This document shows positions 11,208 to 21,882 of a DNA stretch of 64,000 nucleotides, in pieces; positions within the stretch are counted from its first letter, which is position 1, and each line of letters begins with the position of its first letter. The stretch is from Siphonodentalium dalli. Taxonomy: Eukaryota > Mollusca > Scaphopoda > Gadilida > Siphonodentaliidae. Under the pieces are notes generated by a model. The model was given only the letters and a program-made list of their open reading frames with translations. It did no database searches and had not been told where the DNA came from. The DNA lies in NCBI GenBank assembly GCA_032622095.1, contig CP136065.1, positions 18,590,134-18,654,133 on the forward strand, written 5' to 3'. Both the position numbers and the translations under genes were made by a program.

Positions 11208-12510
11208 ATGGAACAAATCGGCCAAAAATCACAGCCTATTTCTAAGATGACGGATCTTTCTGAAACAGAGGCTAAAAAAATATGGACAGAACCTCTTGAA
11301 TCACAAGTAGGAAATCATGGGAAACGGGGACGAGGGACAACACCAAATTCGACTAACTCGCCCAGTAACTTTCAAGAAGCAAAAAAGCCGCTCTACCAAG
11401 GTGAGGTGGTTGACAGTTATAACTACGAGCATGATTCAAACAGAATCCTCAGAAAAAGCAGGATACACTAAAAACAGTGGTGACCCGTCTGTGATAACTA
11501 GCTTCGTTGAAGCCTTCCGTCACCCTGACGTTCGTAACGTGTTGAAAGGAGTTATTAGCCAACTTGTAGACATAAATCTGAAGGAAACTGCAAAAGACTT
11601 GAACAGGAAAGTAAACAAATTCATTGAAACCAAAGAACGAGATCTGTTTAACTCAGCTGAAATACTTGAAGCTAAAGTGGATGACAAGCTTGCCCAGCAA
11701 GATGACCGCATTAGACAACTAGAAGACAAGTTACAATTTGCTGATTATAAAATTCAATAACTCAGAGAAACAGTTGATGACCTTCAACAGTATGGCAGGA
11801 GGACAAATCTCCGCCTGAGCGGCATTAAGGAAAAACCTGGAGAGGATACTGATGACATAGTGCTCAAAACTGTTAACAAACTTCCCGACTTTAATTTAAA
11901 CCCTGATATATACAGGAGTCACAGGGTCGGGCCACCAAATATTCATCAGCCCAGGCAAATAATATTCAGATTGCCCTCCTACAGAAAAAGAAAAGCAGTA
12001 TATACTAAACGCGGTGAAGCTAAAGATATTTTTGACACTCGTCTGTATATTAACGAGGATCTCACTCGCATCAGAGCAGGTATGTTCAAAGCCGCTCGAC
12101 AAATGAGAAAAGATGGAAGAATTGTGGACACATGGACATACGATGGAACTGTATTCATAAAGCATTACCCACAAAATTTTAATGGGAAGACTGAACGTGT
12201 AACCACGGAAAGCCGGATGATTAATCTTGAGAAATATTACAAACCTTTGTTCTATCCACAACGGAGTTCAAGCCCAAATCAAAATCACCGGTACCCTACT
12301 AGTACTAATGGGAATAATCGGAACACACGACAAGAGGACAATAGAAGATCATCTGATCGACACAGGAGCCTAAGTCCCGTGGTAGCAAATCTGAACATTC
12401 GTGAAGTATTAACTCAAAATGAGAAGCAAACACAAAACAATAACTATCCTCACCAAACAGGTGGTATTCGAACCAAGGTCACAGGCAGCGAGGTTGCAGG
12501 ACGGGCATAA
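11208..12510 (+). pseudogene. LINE ORF1 (coiled coil + RRM-like RNA-binding protein), broken
   Basis: Reading starts at ATG 11208 (MEQIGQKSQPISKM). The frame changes somewhere in 11400-11470 and continues through a coiled-coil-like stretch (RQLEDKLQFADYKIQ). A single in-frame TAA at 11758-11760 interrupts it, and it resumes as LRETVDDLQQYGRRTNLRLS, then GPPNIHQPRQIIFRLPSYR and INEDLTRIRAGMF, to a stop at 12508-12510. The order coiled coil, RRTNLRLSGI motif and C-terminal basic domain is that of the L1-type (transposase_22 fold) ORF1 protein, an RNA chaperone that packages LINE RNA. The tail after about 12260 is polar, rich in N, R and S. One frameshift and one stop make it inactive. Confidence 0.8.
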
Positions 12511-13873
12511 AGTGATCCTAAAAATGGCACAAGTCAGACTGAAATCCAACATGTTTGAAAATTGGTCTACCATGAGGCACTAGCACTGCTACTCATACTG
12601 TATGCACTTACACCTATATGTAAATATACCATATCTTCCAGCAGCAAAATAATAATCTTATTTATTATTTAAGTATTGTATGCAACTAAGCACATTACAT
12701 ACTACTAGTGCATTGTTGTATCACATAAAGTATCTGCCTGTACTGTCCATGATCACTATAAGTATTAGACAATTATATTTTCACCCATTACCCGTAAGTA
12801 ATGAATTGCTATTAACAACAACTTAATCAGTAATCCATGATCACTAAAAGTATTAGCCAATAATATTTTCACCCATCACCCGCAAGTATTGAGTTGCTAT
12901 TAACAACAATTTAATAAGTAATTATGATATGTACTGATTTTTATTAGTTCTAAATGACAGATAGCTTGGCTTAAAAAAAAAAAAAAAAAAAAATTAATCG
13001 TTAAATTATTAAAATTAATTAAGTTAAACTGTTAATGACAACTTAAATCAGCAATTATGATATTGAAATTAATTAAATTGAATTATAAATTATAATTTAT
13101 TCAGTAATTAAGTTACCGATGATAAGCTTTAACTTTAAATGAGATAGCCTAGCTTAAAAACAAAATTATAATAATATTATCTCATGGCATGATCACTGAA
13201 CAGTGCAGATGGATTCTCAGGTTGATATGATCATTTGTAAATTTGCCGGAAAATAATGAATGTCAACTCTTAATAGAGATATGTCAGTATTTTCTGGGAA
13301 AATTGCTTTTGTATGAAAAAAAAAGAAGAAAAAGATGAATGCCCAAAGGCAAAAAACACGTACAAAAAGTTATACTTGGCTCACCAGCCTGTTTGTCAGA
13401 TCTAGCTGGTTACATTGTGGGGGGGGGGGGGGTCTTTTTGTTCGATATACCTGATAATCCCATGTCGTGTGAGCATACTATTTTCACTACGATGATTAAT
13501 TTTGAAGGACAAGGAAACTTCTTATTCACTACATATCGCGAGACTTATTTTATTGCTATCCAAATTAGATTTAACTGGAAATTTAGGCTTTTGGTACTAG
13601 AGCTCTACTAATGAGATACCAGCAATTAATGTTGAACAGGGAAATAGGACTTAGGCTGAAAATAGAGTTCAGATGGCGTCCTAGTTGAATTGGCTCATTT
13701 TTGAGACCAAAATCATGCTTATTAATACCTCGGCTTTTGCAAATGATTATGATGAAGGTACTACATGAATCATGTGTCCTTTTTCTTCTGTTCTTGGATG
13801 GTTGATGAGGACTACATTGATAGTGGCTTGTCTTTGCTGCCAGCATTGCTGGTGTTGACATTTGAGGCAGTCA
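12511..13873 (+). other. LINE inter-ORF spacer, left part
   Basis: AT-rich, no coding. It contains an 88-bp tandem duplication (CCATGATCACTATAAGTATT at 12747 and a diverged copy at 12835), a long A tract near 12973 and a G tract near 13418. Together with 19202-20931 the spacer is about 3.1 kb, which is long for this kind of LINE. Confidence 0.6.
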
Positions 13874-14029
13874 CTTGTGAGCAGTGTTCGCGCTGTCGTA
13901 GCCAAGTTAGCCAATGGCTAATCTTTTTCGAATTTGGCTAATAAAAATTTCATTTGACTAAACTTTTGGCTAAATTTTTTTTAACCCCAATTGTAATTCA
14001 ATTGAGTATTTGTCACTAAAAACAAGCAT

Positions 14030-14250
14030 TCTGATTGGCCGAGAGCGTCTAACTTTAGTTTTCGATCCACCGACATCGGCCGCTTCAGCGTGCATCAAAT
14101 CTGAATGTAGCACGGTGGAAATTCATCGGCGCAGAACGGAGTAGCGAAACGAGCACACCCGCGCGTTGTTGTCTATAGATACCGTTGCCATCGGCGGCAT
14201 CTTTGAATTTCACCTGCGAAAATTCCGTTGCAGATCATCTGATTGCAACG
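14030..14250 (+). promoter_or_regulatory. CpG-rich putative promoter and 5' UTR of the recombinase gene
   Basis: The segment just upstream of ATG 14251 is much richer in CG than its surroundings (GCGCAGAACGGAGTAGCGAA, CCCGCGCGTTG) and includes the CCAAT-box-like CTGATTGGC at about 14031. No TATA box is obvious. Promoter role is inferred from position and composition. Confidence 0.35.
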
Positions 14251-15544
14251 ATGGCGTCGTTTATAATAATCGAAGAGTCAGATAACGATATTAATGATCT
14301 AACATCGGACGATGAGATGATTGATTTTGCGTCCCAGATAGAGATGATGGTAAGTTTATTGCAATGTTTACAAATGTACTTCTACCGGAACATCAGGTGC
14401 GACAGCCTAGTTTTACAGGTAATTAGGTCAGTAGGTTACCTAGTTTGAAGTTGAAGTTGAACACAAATAACTCCATTCTGATTTTTGATTCTGATCCGAA
14501 AAATATTTTACGTTTAGACCTAGATTGTTTTCATAATATAGTATAGCTAAAATTAAATACAAAAAGTTGTGATATTAATATCCATTTTGCTTTTCCATTC
14601 CAAATAACTAATATTATTATAAATTGATCATATACAAAGCCAAGGCAAAGGAAGTTTTTAGGAACAAACAAAATGGAAATGAAACAAAACAAAGTTATTT
14701 AATTGATCAACATATTGAAAATAAAAGAGATCACAAATAATATTAAAATTAACTAAATAAATTAAAATTGAATTATCCATTATTAGTATTATGATACTTT
14801 TTTGATAGTGCATTTGTGGCTCCAGTTTTCGATCATTCAACATTATTATTATATAGTGTCTACATTAATAAAAGTAACTTTTAGTAAGTACTAATTATTA
14901 TGCAAACTTATGTTATTCCCAGGTTCAAGATGTTGATTTGGATTTACTGGACCCATCAATAACAAGCTTCCTTGATCAACATGTCATTGAGTTAAGCGAT
15001 GAAATGATTGATGCTGACCCTACTACTAGCACCAGTGATGTTGAACTGGAAGGCAAAGAAGGCATTGAAGCAGCTACCGGTACTGGTACAACATCCCCAG
15101 AGGAAGAGCAAACAGATGATATTGATGACAATGCCAATGGGTCCATTCTAGATCCACTTCTTGAGGTACATACATAATTTATTAATATTAATGTCTTGAT
15201 GCGGGAGGAGGATTACATGTATGTCATAATCTTTAAAATATGGTTATCTCGGCTCGTTCACAAACTGTTTTCATGCTCGAATGATTCGAATCCCAGAATG
15301 TACAACAAAACAGGGTACCGTATGTTTATCTCCTAATCGTATTGAAGTTGTAGAATAATAAATACCGGTAACTAGTTAAAATATCATAGTTCATTCATTT
15401 TAGGGTGGTGATGAAAACGAAGACATGCCCGAGGCTGATGATAGATTTGCCAGGTTATCGGAGCGAGAAATTGATTCGCTGCTAGATAACAAAGACTCCA
15501 AAACACAAAGAAAAACACCAAATGGGGTGTTGATCTCTTCAAAC
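14251..15544 (+). CDS. Tyrosine-recombinase gene, exons 1-3 (acidic N-terminal region)
   Basis: Three phase-0 exons with good splice sites: 14251-14349 (ATGGCGTCG start, donor GTAAGT), 14923-15165 (acceptor TTCCCAG, donor GTACAT) and 15404-15544 (acceptor TTTTAG, donor GTAAGT). They give about 161 residues. Exons 1 and 2 are strongly acidic (IIIEESDNDINDL, SPEEEQTDDIDDNAN). Exon 3 has DDRFARLSEREIDSLLDNKD, which resembles the lead-in to the N-terminal helical DNA-binding domain seen in animal DUF3504 proteins. The acidic region may be an activation or protein-interaction domain; that is inference. Confidence 0.65.
15251..15333. repeat. Half copy of the 72-bp hairpin arm, in intron 2 of the recombinase gene
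   Basis: GGCTCGTTCACAAACTGTTT and the following bases to CTCC match the right arm of the hairpin at 17997-18068 closely, with a short insertion near CTCGAATGATTCGAA. It links the intron and the 3' region of the same element. Confidence 0.75.
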
Positions 15545-15926
15545 GTAAGTAATTTATAAATTTATAAATTGAAAATATGCTGACTTGCTGAGGCCAAAAT
15601 TTTTATTTTTTAATTATCAGTGGTTAGTATTATTGGTCGCTATTGGTAGTACCGGTACTTTAATGTCCTTATTCCCATTCATTTATTTGAGAATCCCTAA
15701 ATTATTGGGTATCTAAAGTGTGAATGTTATTTGAAAATTGGATCTTATTTCCAAATATCGACTTGGTAATTCTATACAAACTAATTTAGACAAATAAATC
15801 ACATATACTAGTAATCAATATAGAAAATAATTTGAGATATGAACACTCAATTTGTGACTAAAATAAGAGGTACTACATGTTCAAACAGATATATTTATAA
15901 TATATAATATTATTCCATTTTTTCAG

Positions 15927-17179
15927 GCTGGTTATCTGACAGAGGAATGGACCCAAACTTTGAAGCTCTTGAGGATGAACAACTCGACGACTGTCTCCGG
16001 AGATTCTACGCTGAAGCTAGAATCAATAAAGGCGACAGCTATAGCAAATCAGCCTTCGTTGGCATCAGATCTTCCATAAATATACATCTCCAAAATCCTC
16101 CATATGAACGGAAAATAAATATTTCCCAGGACATAACATTTAGGAGAGCAAATAACATGTTTATTAGTATAATAAGGAAGTTGAAGCGCGATGGCCAAGA
16201 TCAGTCCAAGCATTATCCGCCAATAGCAGAGAATGACCTGATTTTATTATTCTCAGAATCAGCCATCATGCGAAATGGAGTGTTTGATCTGAAGAATCCA
16301 AGGGGTTTATTTAATAAAGTTTGGTTTGATGTCGCACTCAATTTTGCTAGGAGAGGACGAGAGAACATGCGGCTGCTCATGAAGGATTATTTTCAATTGA
16401 AATCAGATGGCTCCAGACGAGAGTATTATGAATTGACTTTTAATGAGTTCACTAAAAACCACCCTGGAACATCATCTCGGGAGAATTCCACGCCGAAACC
16501 CAGAATGTATGCCTCAGATAATGAGCGATGCCCAGTGAAATCGTTCAAACTTTATTTATCAAAGCTACATCCTGAAGTGCAATGTTTATTTCAGAAACCC
16601 AAAGCATCGGTCAGCATGGATAGCGATGTATGGTTTGAAAAGAAGGCAGTTGGAGTGAACACAATTTCTGAAATAATGCCGAGAATATCCAAAGAAGCCA
16701 ATTTATCGACCAGATATACTAACCACTCGGTCAGGGCAACAGCAATAACACTGTTGTCGCATGCGGGTGTCGAAATACGCGAGATCATGAAAGTGTCCGG
16801 TCATCGTAATGAAGCCTCTATCAAAAGCTACAATAATGACAGTTCGGATGTCCAAAAGCAACATTACTCAAGAGTTTTGCAGAGAATAGATGGAAATCTA
16901 CAAAATGAACATATTGTCCCAATTGTGGCAACCGATGTCCCCAGGATCAATCAGATGCAGCATGTAAGTTCACAGATTGTGACCTCTAGTACGGGAAGTT
17001 CACAGATTGTGCCAGTGAGAAGAAGCAACATACACATAAATAACACTACATGTGCTACTAGCAGTAGAACTATAACAGTTGAATCAACTCCCAGTACCAA
17101 ACAAGCTGGCCAGTTTTCTTTCAATAATTGTGAAGTGGCCATTTACAACTATTATGGCCACCAGGACAATGAATACTAG
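15927..17179 (+). CDS. Tyrosine-recombinase gene, last exon (Crypton/DUF3504 catalytic domain)
   Basis: Acceptor TTTTTTCAG ends at 15926. Entering in phase 0 gives AGYLTE, then a one-base shift leads into the long frame read from ATG 15947 (410 residues). Residues 5-90 resemble the SAM-like core-binding domain (LDDCLRRFYAEAR). Tyrosine recombinase residues are visible: arginine box RRGREN (135-140), H260-S-V-R263, G285-H286-R287 and Y295, with the CPVKSFKLYLSKLHPE motif (195-210) typical of the family. This is the domain found in ZMYM2/3/4, QRICH1 and KCTD1 relatives, which descend from Crypton transposons. All catalytic positions are kept, so DNA strand cutting and rejoining is possible in principle. 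The one-base shift at 15942-15947 may be a real mutation or a sequencing error. Residues 310-410 are low-complexity. Confidence 0.85.
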
Positions 17180-17922
17180 CTAAAATTGCTGTTGTTGCTA
17201 ACAAAATATGTAAACAATTTGGACATGATTTTGAACTAACGTCATCTGAACTTGAAGTTGTGTAGACCAATTTGTTATTTTCTCCATTTTCGAGCTAGAT
17301 CACTGCCATGTGAATTTGAATCATTGTCAATGAAATCTATGTAACTGAAATTAAATTAAATGTCATTCCAATTTATGAAGTTATGGAAAAGAGTACTCAC
17401 CATCGCCACACGATATCAATTGGTTTCAAATAAAGGAATCTTGGTAGGTGTATTCTAATTTGTATAGTTTCTTCAAGATTCAAATCCATCACGGAAAACA
17501 AATCAACTTTCACTTTCAGTTTTAAAATTCAAATTCTGTTGAAATTTCCGTCGAATATCCCACACTTTACAACGTTAGTCGTTATCAGTTTCCTTCTTTT
17601 TATTCTTGTGAGTCTTAATTGCGTTGTTCTGTCCTTCTTGGTGGACAAAGGCGTTTATTTATTGAAAATCTGAATAACGTTTTGACAAACACAACAAGAA
17701 TTTGAATTTGAATTTGAATTTTGGGCTAAAAATAGAATCGAATTCGGCCCATACAGGAAATTGTTACGGAGCAGTGTTCCGAGTAACGCAATGAACAAAC
17801 CCAACAATTTGTGCACGCTGACAACGGAAAAATGAAAGTCTCGATTCGTGTCATGAAAATTACTAAATGGTACTTTTTTTTCTTCTTTTTTTTGCAAATT
17901 CCTTGCTAGATTGAATTACAAT
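17180..17922. other. 3' flank of the recombinase gene
   Basis: No coding is recognised. A GAATTT microsatellite lies at about 17701-17725 and an A/T tract near 17872-17893. No clear AATAAA directly follows the stop codon; an AATAAAGG-type site could be ATAAAGG at about 17430. Confidence 0.45.
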
Positions 17923-18068
17923 GGAGATAAACGTACCCTGTTTCGTTGTACATTCTGGGATTCGAGCATGAAAACAGTTTGTGAACTCGCCGGCAAGCCG
18001 GCTCGTTCACAAACTGTTTTCATGCTCGAATCCCAGAATGTACAACTCAACAGGGTACGTTTATCTCC
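17923..18068. repeat. Large perfect-type hairpin, 72-bp arms with a 2-bp loop
   Basis: Left arm 17923-17994 and right arm 17997-18068 are inverse complements at 68 of 72 positions, separated by AA. The arms start GGAGATAAACGTACCCTG and meet at GCCGGC. Such an almost loopless palindrome can extrude as a cruciform, and its RNA would fold into a long hairpin. A single-arm copy at 15251-15333 suggests it was a separate foldback element. Confidence 0.9.
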
Positions 18069-18239
18069 TAAATGGAGACTGAAAGCATGGAGTCAGAAAG
18101 CTAATTAATAATGCGCTCAATAGATCGACATATTTCATTATTTTCGTACTTATGAAATATCGTTTCTTAACAGCAAAATGTAAGCTCTAACATTTAGTGT
18201 AAACATATTTTTATTTCCAAATCTAACATAATATACAGA

Positions 18240-19193
18240 CAGGGTTCGCGCTGCCACTTACCAAATTTGCCAATGGTTTTCAATTATGTGATGTGAACGA
18301 TCTAGTCCGAAAACATCGAAAGTGGGAATATATCGCCGACTGTACAAAGGGAAACCCGATCACGGACAGTACAAAGGGAAACTCGATCGACATCTCTATC
18401 AACCAAGCGATCACAAAGTGATATGCAATCAAAGTGTGCATTGACGCCGGTATATAAGCAATTTGTTCGTAACAGGCTGTTTTAATTTGGAGAAAGATTA
18501 CGTCACTCTGCACGAAACAGCAAAAGGTCATAATTTTACATTTAATCCCATAATCCCCCATTATCTGTCTGTCACTCACATGTCCTGCACAATGCATGTT
18601 TATGATGACATTGTATTTATGACGGTCGAGGTTTATGAGCACCAAGTTTAAGACAATAGCTTAATCAGCCAAATGTGAATCACGACATACATTTTGTGGC
18701 TATTTGTCGTCAATACCGATACAGTCAAAATAATATGCATGCTTTTATGACAGATTGTAATTTGATAATGGCGTAACAATATTAAGTTATTAGTTTCCAG
18801 ATGTCACTTAGATATTTTCGCAAGGATAAATGATTTAAAAAAAGATATTGATATAAAACAAAAAAATAATGACATTAAGAAGGACAATCCTGGGTTACCT
18901 CCCCCAAATCACCCTTTCACATAAAGATTACTAAATTTTTAATAAATGATATATATAAAAATACTTCTAGTTCATCAAAATTATTTAAATTATTGTGTAT
19001 TTTACCTGTGTCTGTTAGATTTTACGTTTTAGTAATTAATTGTGAACCGACCAGAAAACGATGATTTAATTTGGCCAAAGTTTTTTTAATTTGGCCAAAA
19101 AACATTTGGCTAAAGTTTTTTTCATTTGGCTAATAAAATATTCATTTGGCTAAACTTTTGGCTAAAGTTTTTTTCGGTCCAGCGCGAACACTG
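18240..19193. mobile_element. Nearly complete copy of the CAGGGTTCGCGCTG family, forming the right end of the recombinase element
   Basis: An internal left end CAGGGTTCGCGCTG (18240-18253) is followed by TGTGATGTGAACGATCTAG, also seen after the left end at 10486 (TGTGATGTGAACTATCTAG). The right part (GTTTAAGACAATAGCTTAAT onward, TTTACCTGTGTCTG) matches 25520-25863 of the outer element. It shares its right terminus with the 5.3-kb element. The 8 bp before 18240 (TATACAGA) do not recur after 19193, so it did not insert on its own at this place. Confidence 0.75.
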
Positions 19194-19201
19194 CTTGTGA
19201 G

Positions 19202-20931
19202 ATGGTTCTCGACAGACATCCAGGAACACTTGATATTATCCAAAGAATTTCTGCTAACTAGTTGTGAACAGCAGTTTATTGTTTTCTCTATAATTTGTAT
19301 TATATAGTTTAAGTGCTAGCAAATGAGAGGAATGCAAACTAAATTATGTTAACCACACATGTGCAGACTTATTCTAAGCATCACTTTAAAAATTTATTTG
19401 TGTCTTGAATGTTTGTTTATGATTCTTCCATGTTATTCATACAATATTATGCAATTATTGCTGGTCACTGCTTAGTCCAACAGATTGGACTATTCAAATT
19501 AGGACATATTTTGGTATTTGGACATTTGCGATTAACTTAATCCTTATATGAAGGATTGGGAGGTGCGTAGGTGTCCAAATGATAGGGCTCTCCTTGGTAT
19601 AGGGTCTAATTATTTGGACCGGTCACTGCAGAACTATGAGCATGAACATTGAATATAAATTTATAATTTACTCACCAGTCACCACAAATTCAATACATGA
19701 AATTGAATTCAGACATGGTACCCCTCTCGATTTAATATTGGAACTCGTGAAATTGTAAAGTCTTGTCATCACATATAGGTGACTTACTTCAATCGTGTCT
19801 AATAATAATAATTGTCCCTGACTAAAATTATCTAACAATCATCAACAATTAAATAAATGGTACTTCTCTCAATTATTCATCATTATAAATTGACCCGATA
19901 AACATTATTCTTACTATAAGTAGTACTACTTGTAGTATATCCTATACTAGCCACTGTTGATGAGATAGCAAACATTGTAAACATGTACATGGGTGGGTTG
20001 TGCTGCAGTGAGCCCCTTGATTCTTTGATCACAGGCGATTGGTCCTCATGGGGGTTACTCCTGGTGCGTGTCACAGATACTGCACTTGGTAGGTGTCCCT
20101 TGAGGGATCGGGAGCTGGTGGATGAAGGTCGGAGGTTCTATGATGGTGCTTCCCACCAATTATTATTATCGTATAGCGTCTTGGTAAAAACTTTAAAAAA
20201 ATGGCGCATTGGAGCTACAAATTACAGGTACTTGTACTGTACATTAAGTGGTATTGTAATAATAGAAACCATAGGCATTCACCGACCTGGAATTTATGAC
20301 TGATCCATTATAATAGGATCATTTCTGGATAAAAGCATATGTGACCTAACTGATATTAAAGTGGTATAGTGGACTCATTCTTTCACTGAACTGAGAATGA
20401 GAGAGAACACTAAATTTTACTAATCTTTAAGCAGGATCATTATACCACTACAGTCATGTATTTCTATATATTTCGCAAAATAAGTTTTGGAAATAGACAC
20501 AATTTCTTACATTCACTCAAGATACACTGGTAAGCCAGTTATTTATACAATTATTATATTGCCTACATATACCGTATATGCAGAACACTACCCTTCAACT
20601 GGACACAATACATGTTCAGAGGATGATGTATTACTTTTGTTTTCTTTATTTTTGTTTATTTGCTGTGTGTATAAATGTTATAGATTTCACATGTATGCAA
20701 AACATATTTGTCAGTAGGGCAGATGCCAATCATAAATTTCTGATGTATCAAACATCCAACATATTCTTGCCCCCTGGACGCAGGAGTTTCCATTTGGTAA
20801 CACACATATCCAATGGTTAGCCTAGAGCAATATAGTGCAAGAGTTTGAACTTTCTACACCAGAGCTATCAGATTGACAAAGATCGTAGGCCAAGTGAAGC
20901 GCAGACACATTCATTTATATTTTAACTTAAC
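19202..20931 (+). other. LINE inter-ORF spacer, right part
   Basis: Continuation of the LINE after the inserted element. Nothing certain is coding. The frame at about 19983-20160 (CPLRDRELVDEGRRFYDG) has balanced composition but no recognised domain. A small inverted repeat AGTGGTATAGTGGA / TCATTATACCACT at about 20351-20454 could be a mini-MITE. Confidence 0.45.
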
Positions 20932-21704
20932 TTGCACGCAAGTGGCATGTCAATGAAGAAAGCATTCATTCTAACACTACTTATAGAAATGGTATTCTCT
21001 GAATCAAAACCTCCACCAATGCACAATAGCTGTTATAAAGCCATGATAAATAAGGATGATTGCTTGAAAAAATCTCAAAAAGACAAACTTGGTTTACTGT
21101 TGGCTAATAATAAACTAGTATTTTTAATGATCATCTGCCTACTGCTAATAGTCCTAGCAAATGATATTCATGTGAATCCTGGTCAAACCTTTGAAATAAA
21201 ACCCAAATTATTAAAAGATTTGTCGTTATATTAAACATTCAAAGCCTCAAACCAAAAATCGATATATTAAGTGCAGAATCGGAAGATTATGATATATTAG
21301 CTCTTACCGAAACGTTGGACAGTACAGTTGACAACTCTGAGCTGTCAATATCACGATTCCACGATCCTATCCGTATGGATAGGCAAGGCAAACAGGGAGG
21401 AGTAGCAATTTATATCAGGAATACGATTGCATACAAACAATTAATTGACCTAGAAATACAGGTACCTCCACTAGAGGCAGTATGGGTGGTTATATTTTCT
21501 AGTAAATTAAATCTTTCTTTTGGATGCATCTATTGGCCTCCAAATATTTCCAATTGGGAAAGTATAGAGATCTCCATTGGAACGGTCAGGGACCATGGGC
21601 GAGACATAATAGTATGTGGAGATTTTAATGAGAATCAGCTGTACGGCCCAGGCAAAGTGATAGGACACCTTAAGGGGAAGTTTGAACTAAAAACAATTAG
21701 TTAG
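20932..21704 (+). pseudogene. LINE ORF2, N-terminus and APE endonuclease
   Basis: The first frame (20932-21234) ends in a hydrophobic segment LVFLMIICLLLIVLANDIHV followed by NPGQ. This is like the signal/2A-type leader (D-V/I-E-x-N-P-G-P) known at the start of ORF2 in several CR1 and related LINEs, here with H for E and Q for P. After a frameshift at about 21210-21230 the endonuclease follows: NIQSLKPKIDIL, ALTETLD, GGVAIYIRN and GDFNEN, which are the standard APE motifs for nicking target DNA. A TAG at 21702-21704 and further shifts follow, including a stop in the region where an IDLVLTN motif is still recognisable (about 21740-21765). Confidence 0.8.
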
Positions 21705-21882
21705 CCAGCCCACACACTTCACAGAAACAAGTGCAACGTGAATTGATCTTGTCTTGACAAATAACCCCAGTATTGTGGATAATACTGAAGTCATTGGTTC
21801 ATTTATCCCATCACAGCAAATAAGATACCACTGTCATGTCCTAATCAAAATAAAAGCATCCCAAAAATAAAAGAATGAGTTA

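Larger units (their letters stand above)
13882..19193. mobile_element. 5.3-kb TIR element carrying a tyrosine recombinase gene
   Basis: Termini CAGTGTTCGCGCTG (13882-13895) and CAGCGCGAACACTG (19180-19193) are perfect 14-bp inverted repeats. The octamer CTTGTGAG is duplicated exactly on both sides (13874-13881, 19194-19201). The ends belong to the same family as the outer element at 10486. The inside holds a CpG-rich segment, a four-exon gene ending in a DUF3504/Crypton-type tyrosine recombinase domain, a 72-bp-arm hairpin, and a nearly complete second family copy starting at an internal left end (18240). No DDE or hAT transposase was recognised. It interrupts the LINE between ORF1 and ORF2 and is therefore the youngest layer of the nest. 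Confidence 0.85.

Noticed and set aside
11896-12261. 121-codon minus-strand frame
   Set aside because: Antisense shadow of the LINE ORF1 RRM-like region.
15251-15333. Possible extra exon in intron 2 of the recombinase gene
   Set aside because: It is a copy of the hairpin arm at 17997-18068 and lacks suitable splice sites in phase.
19983-20303. 106-codon frame in the LINE spacer
   Set aside because: Composition is balanced but no domain is recognised and it lies between ORF1 and ORF2 of a decayed LINE.
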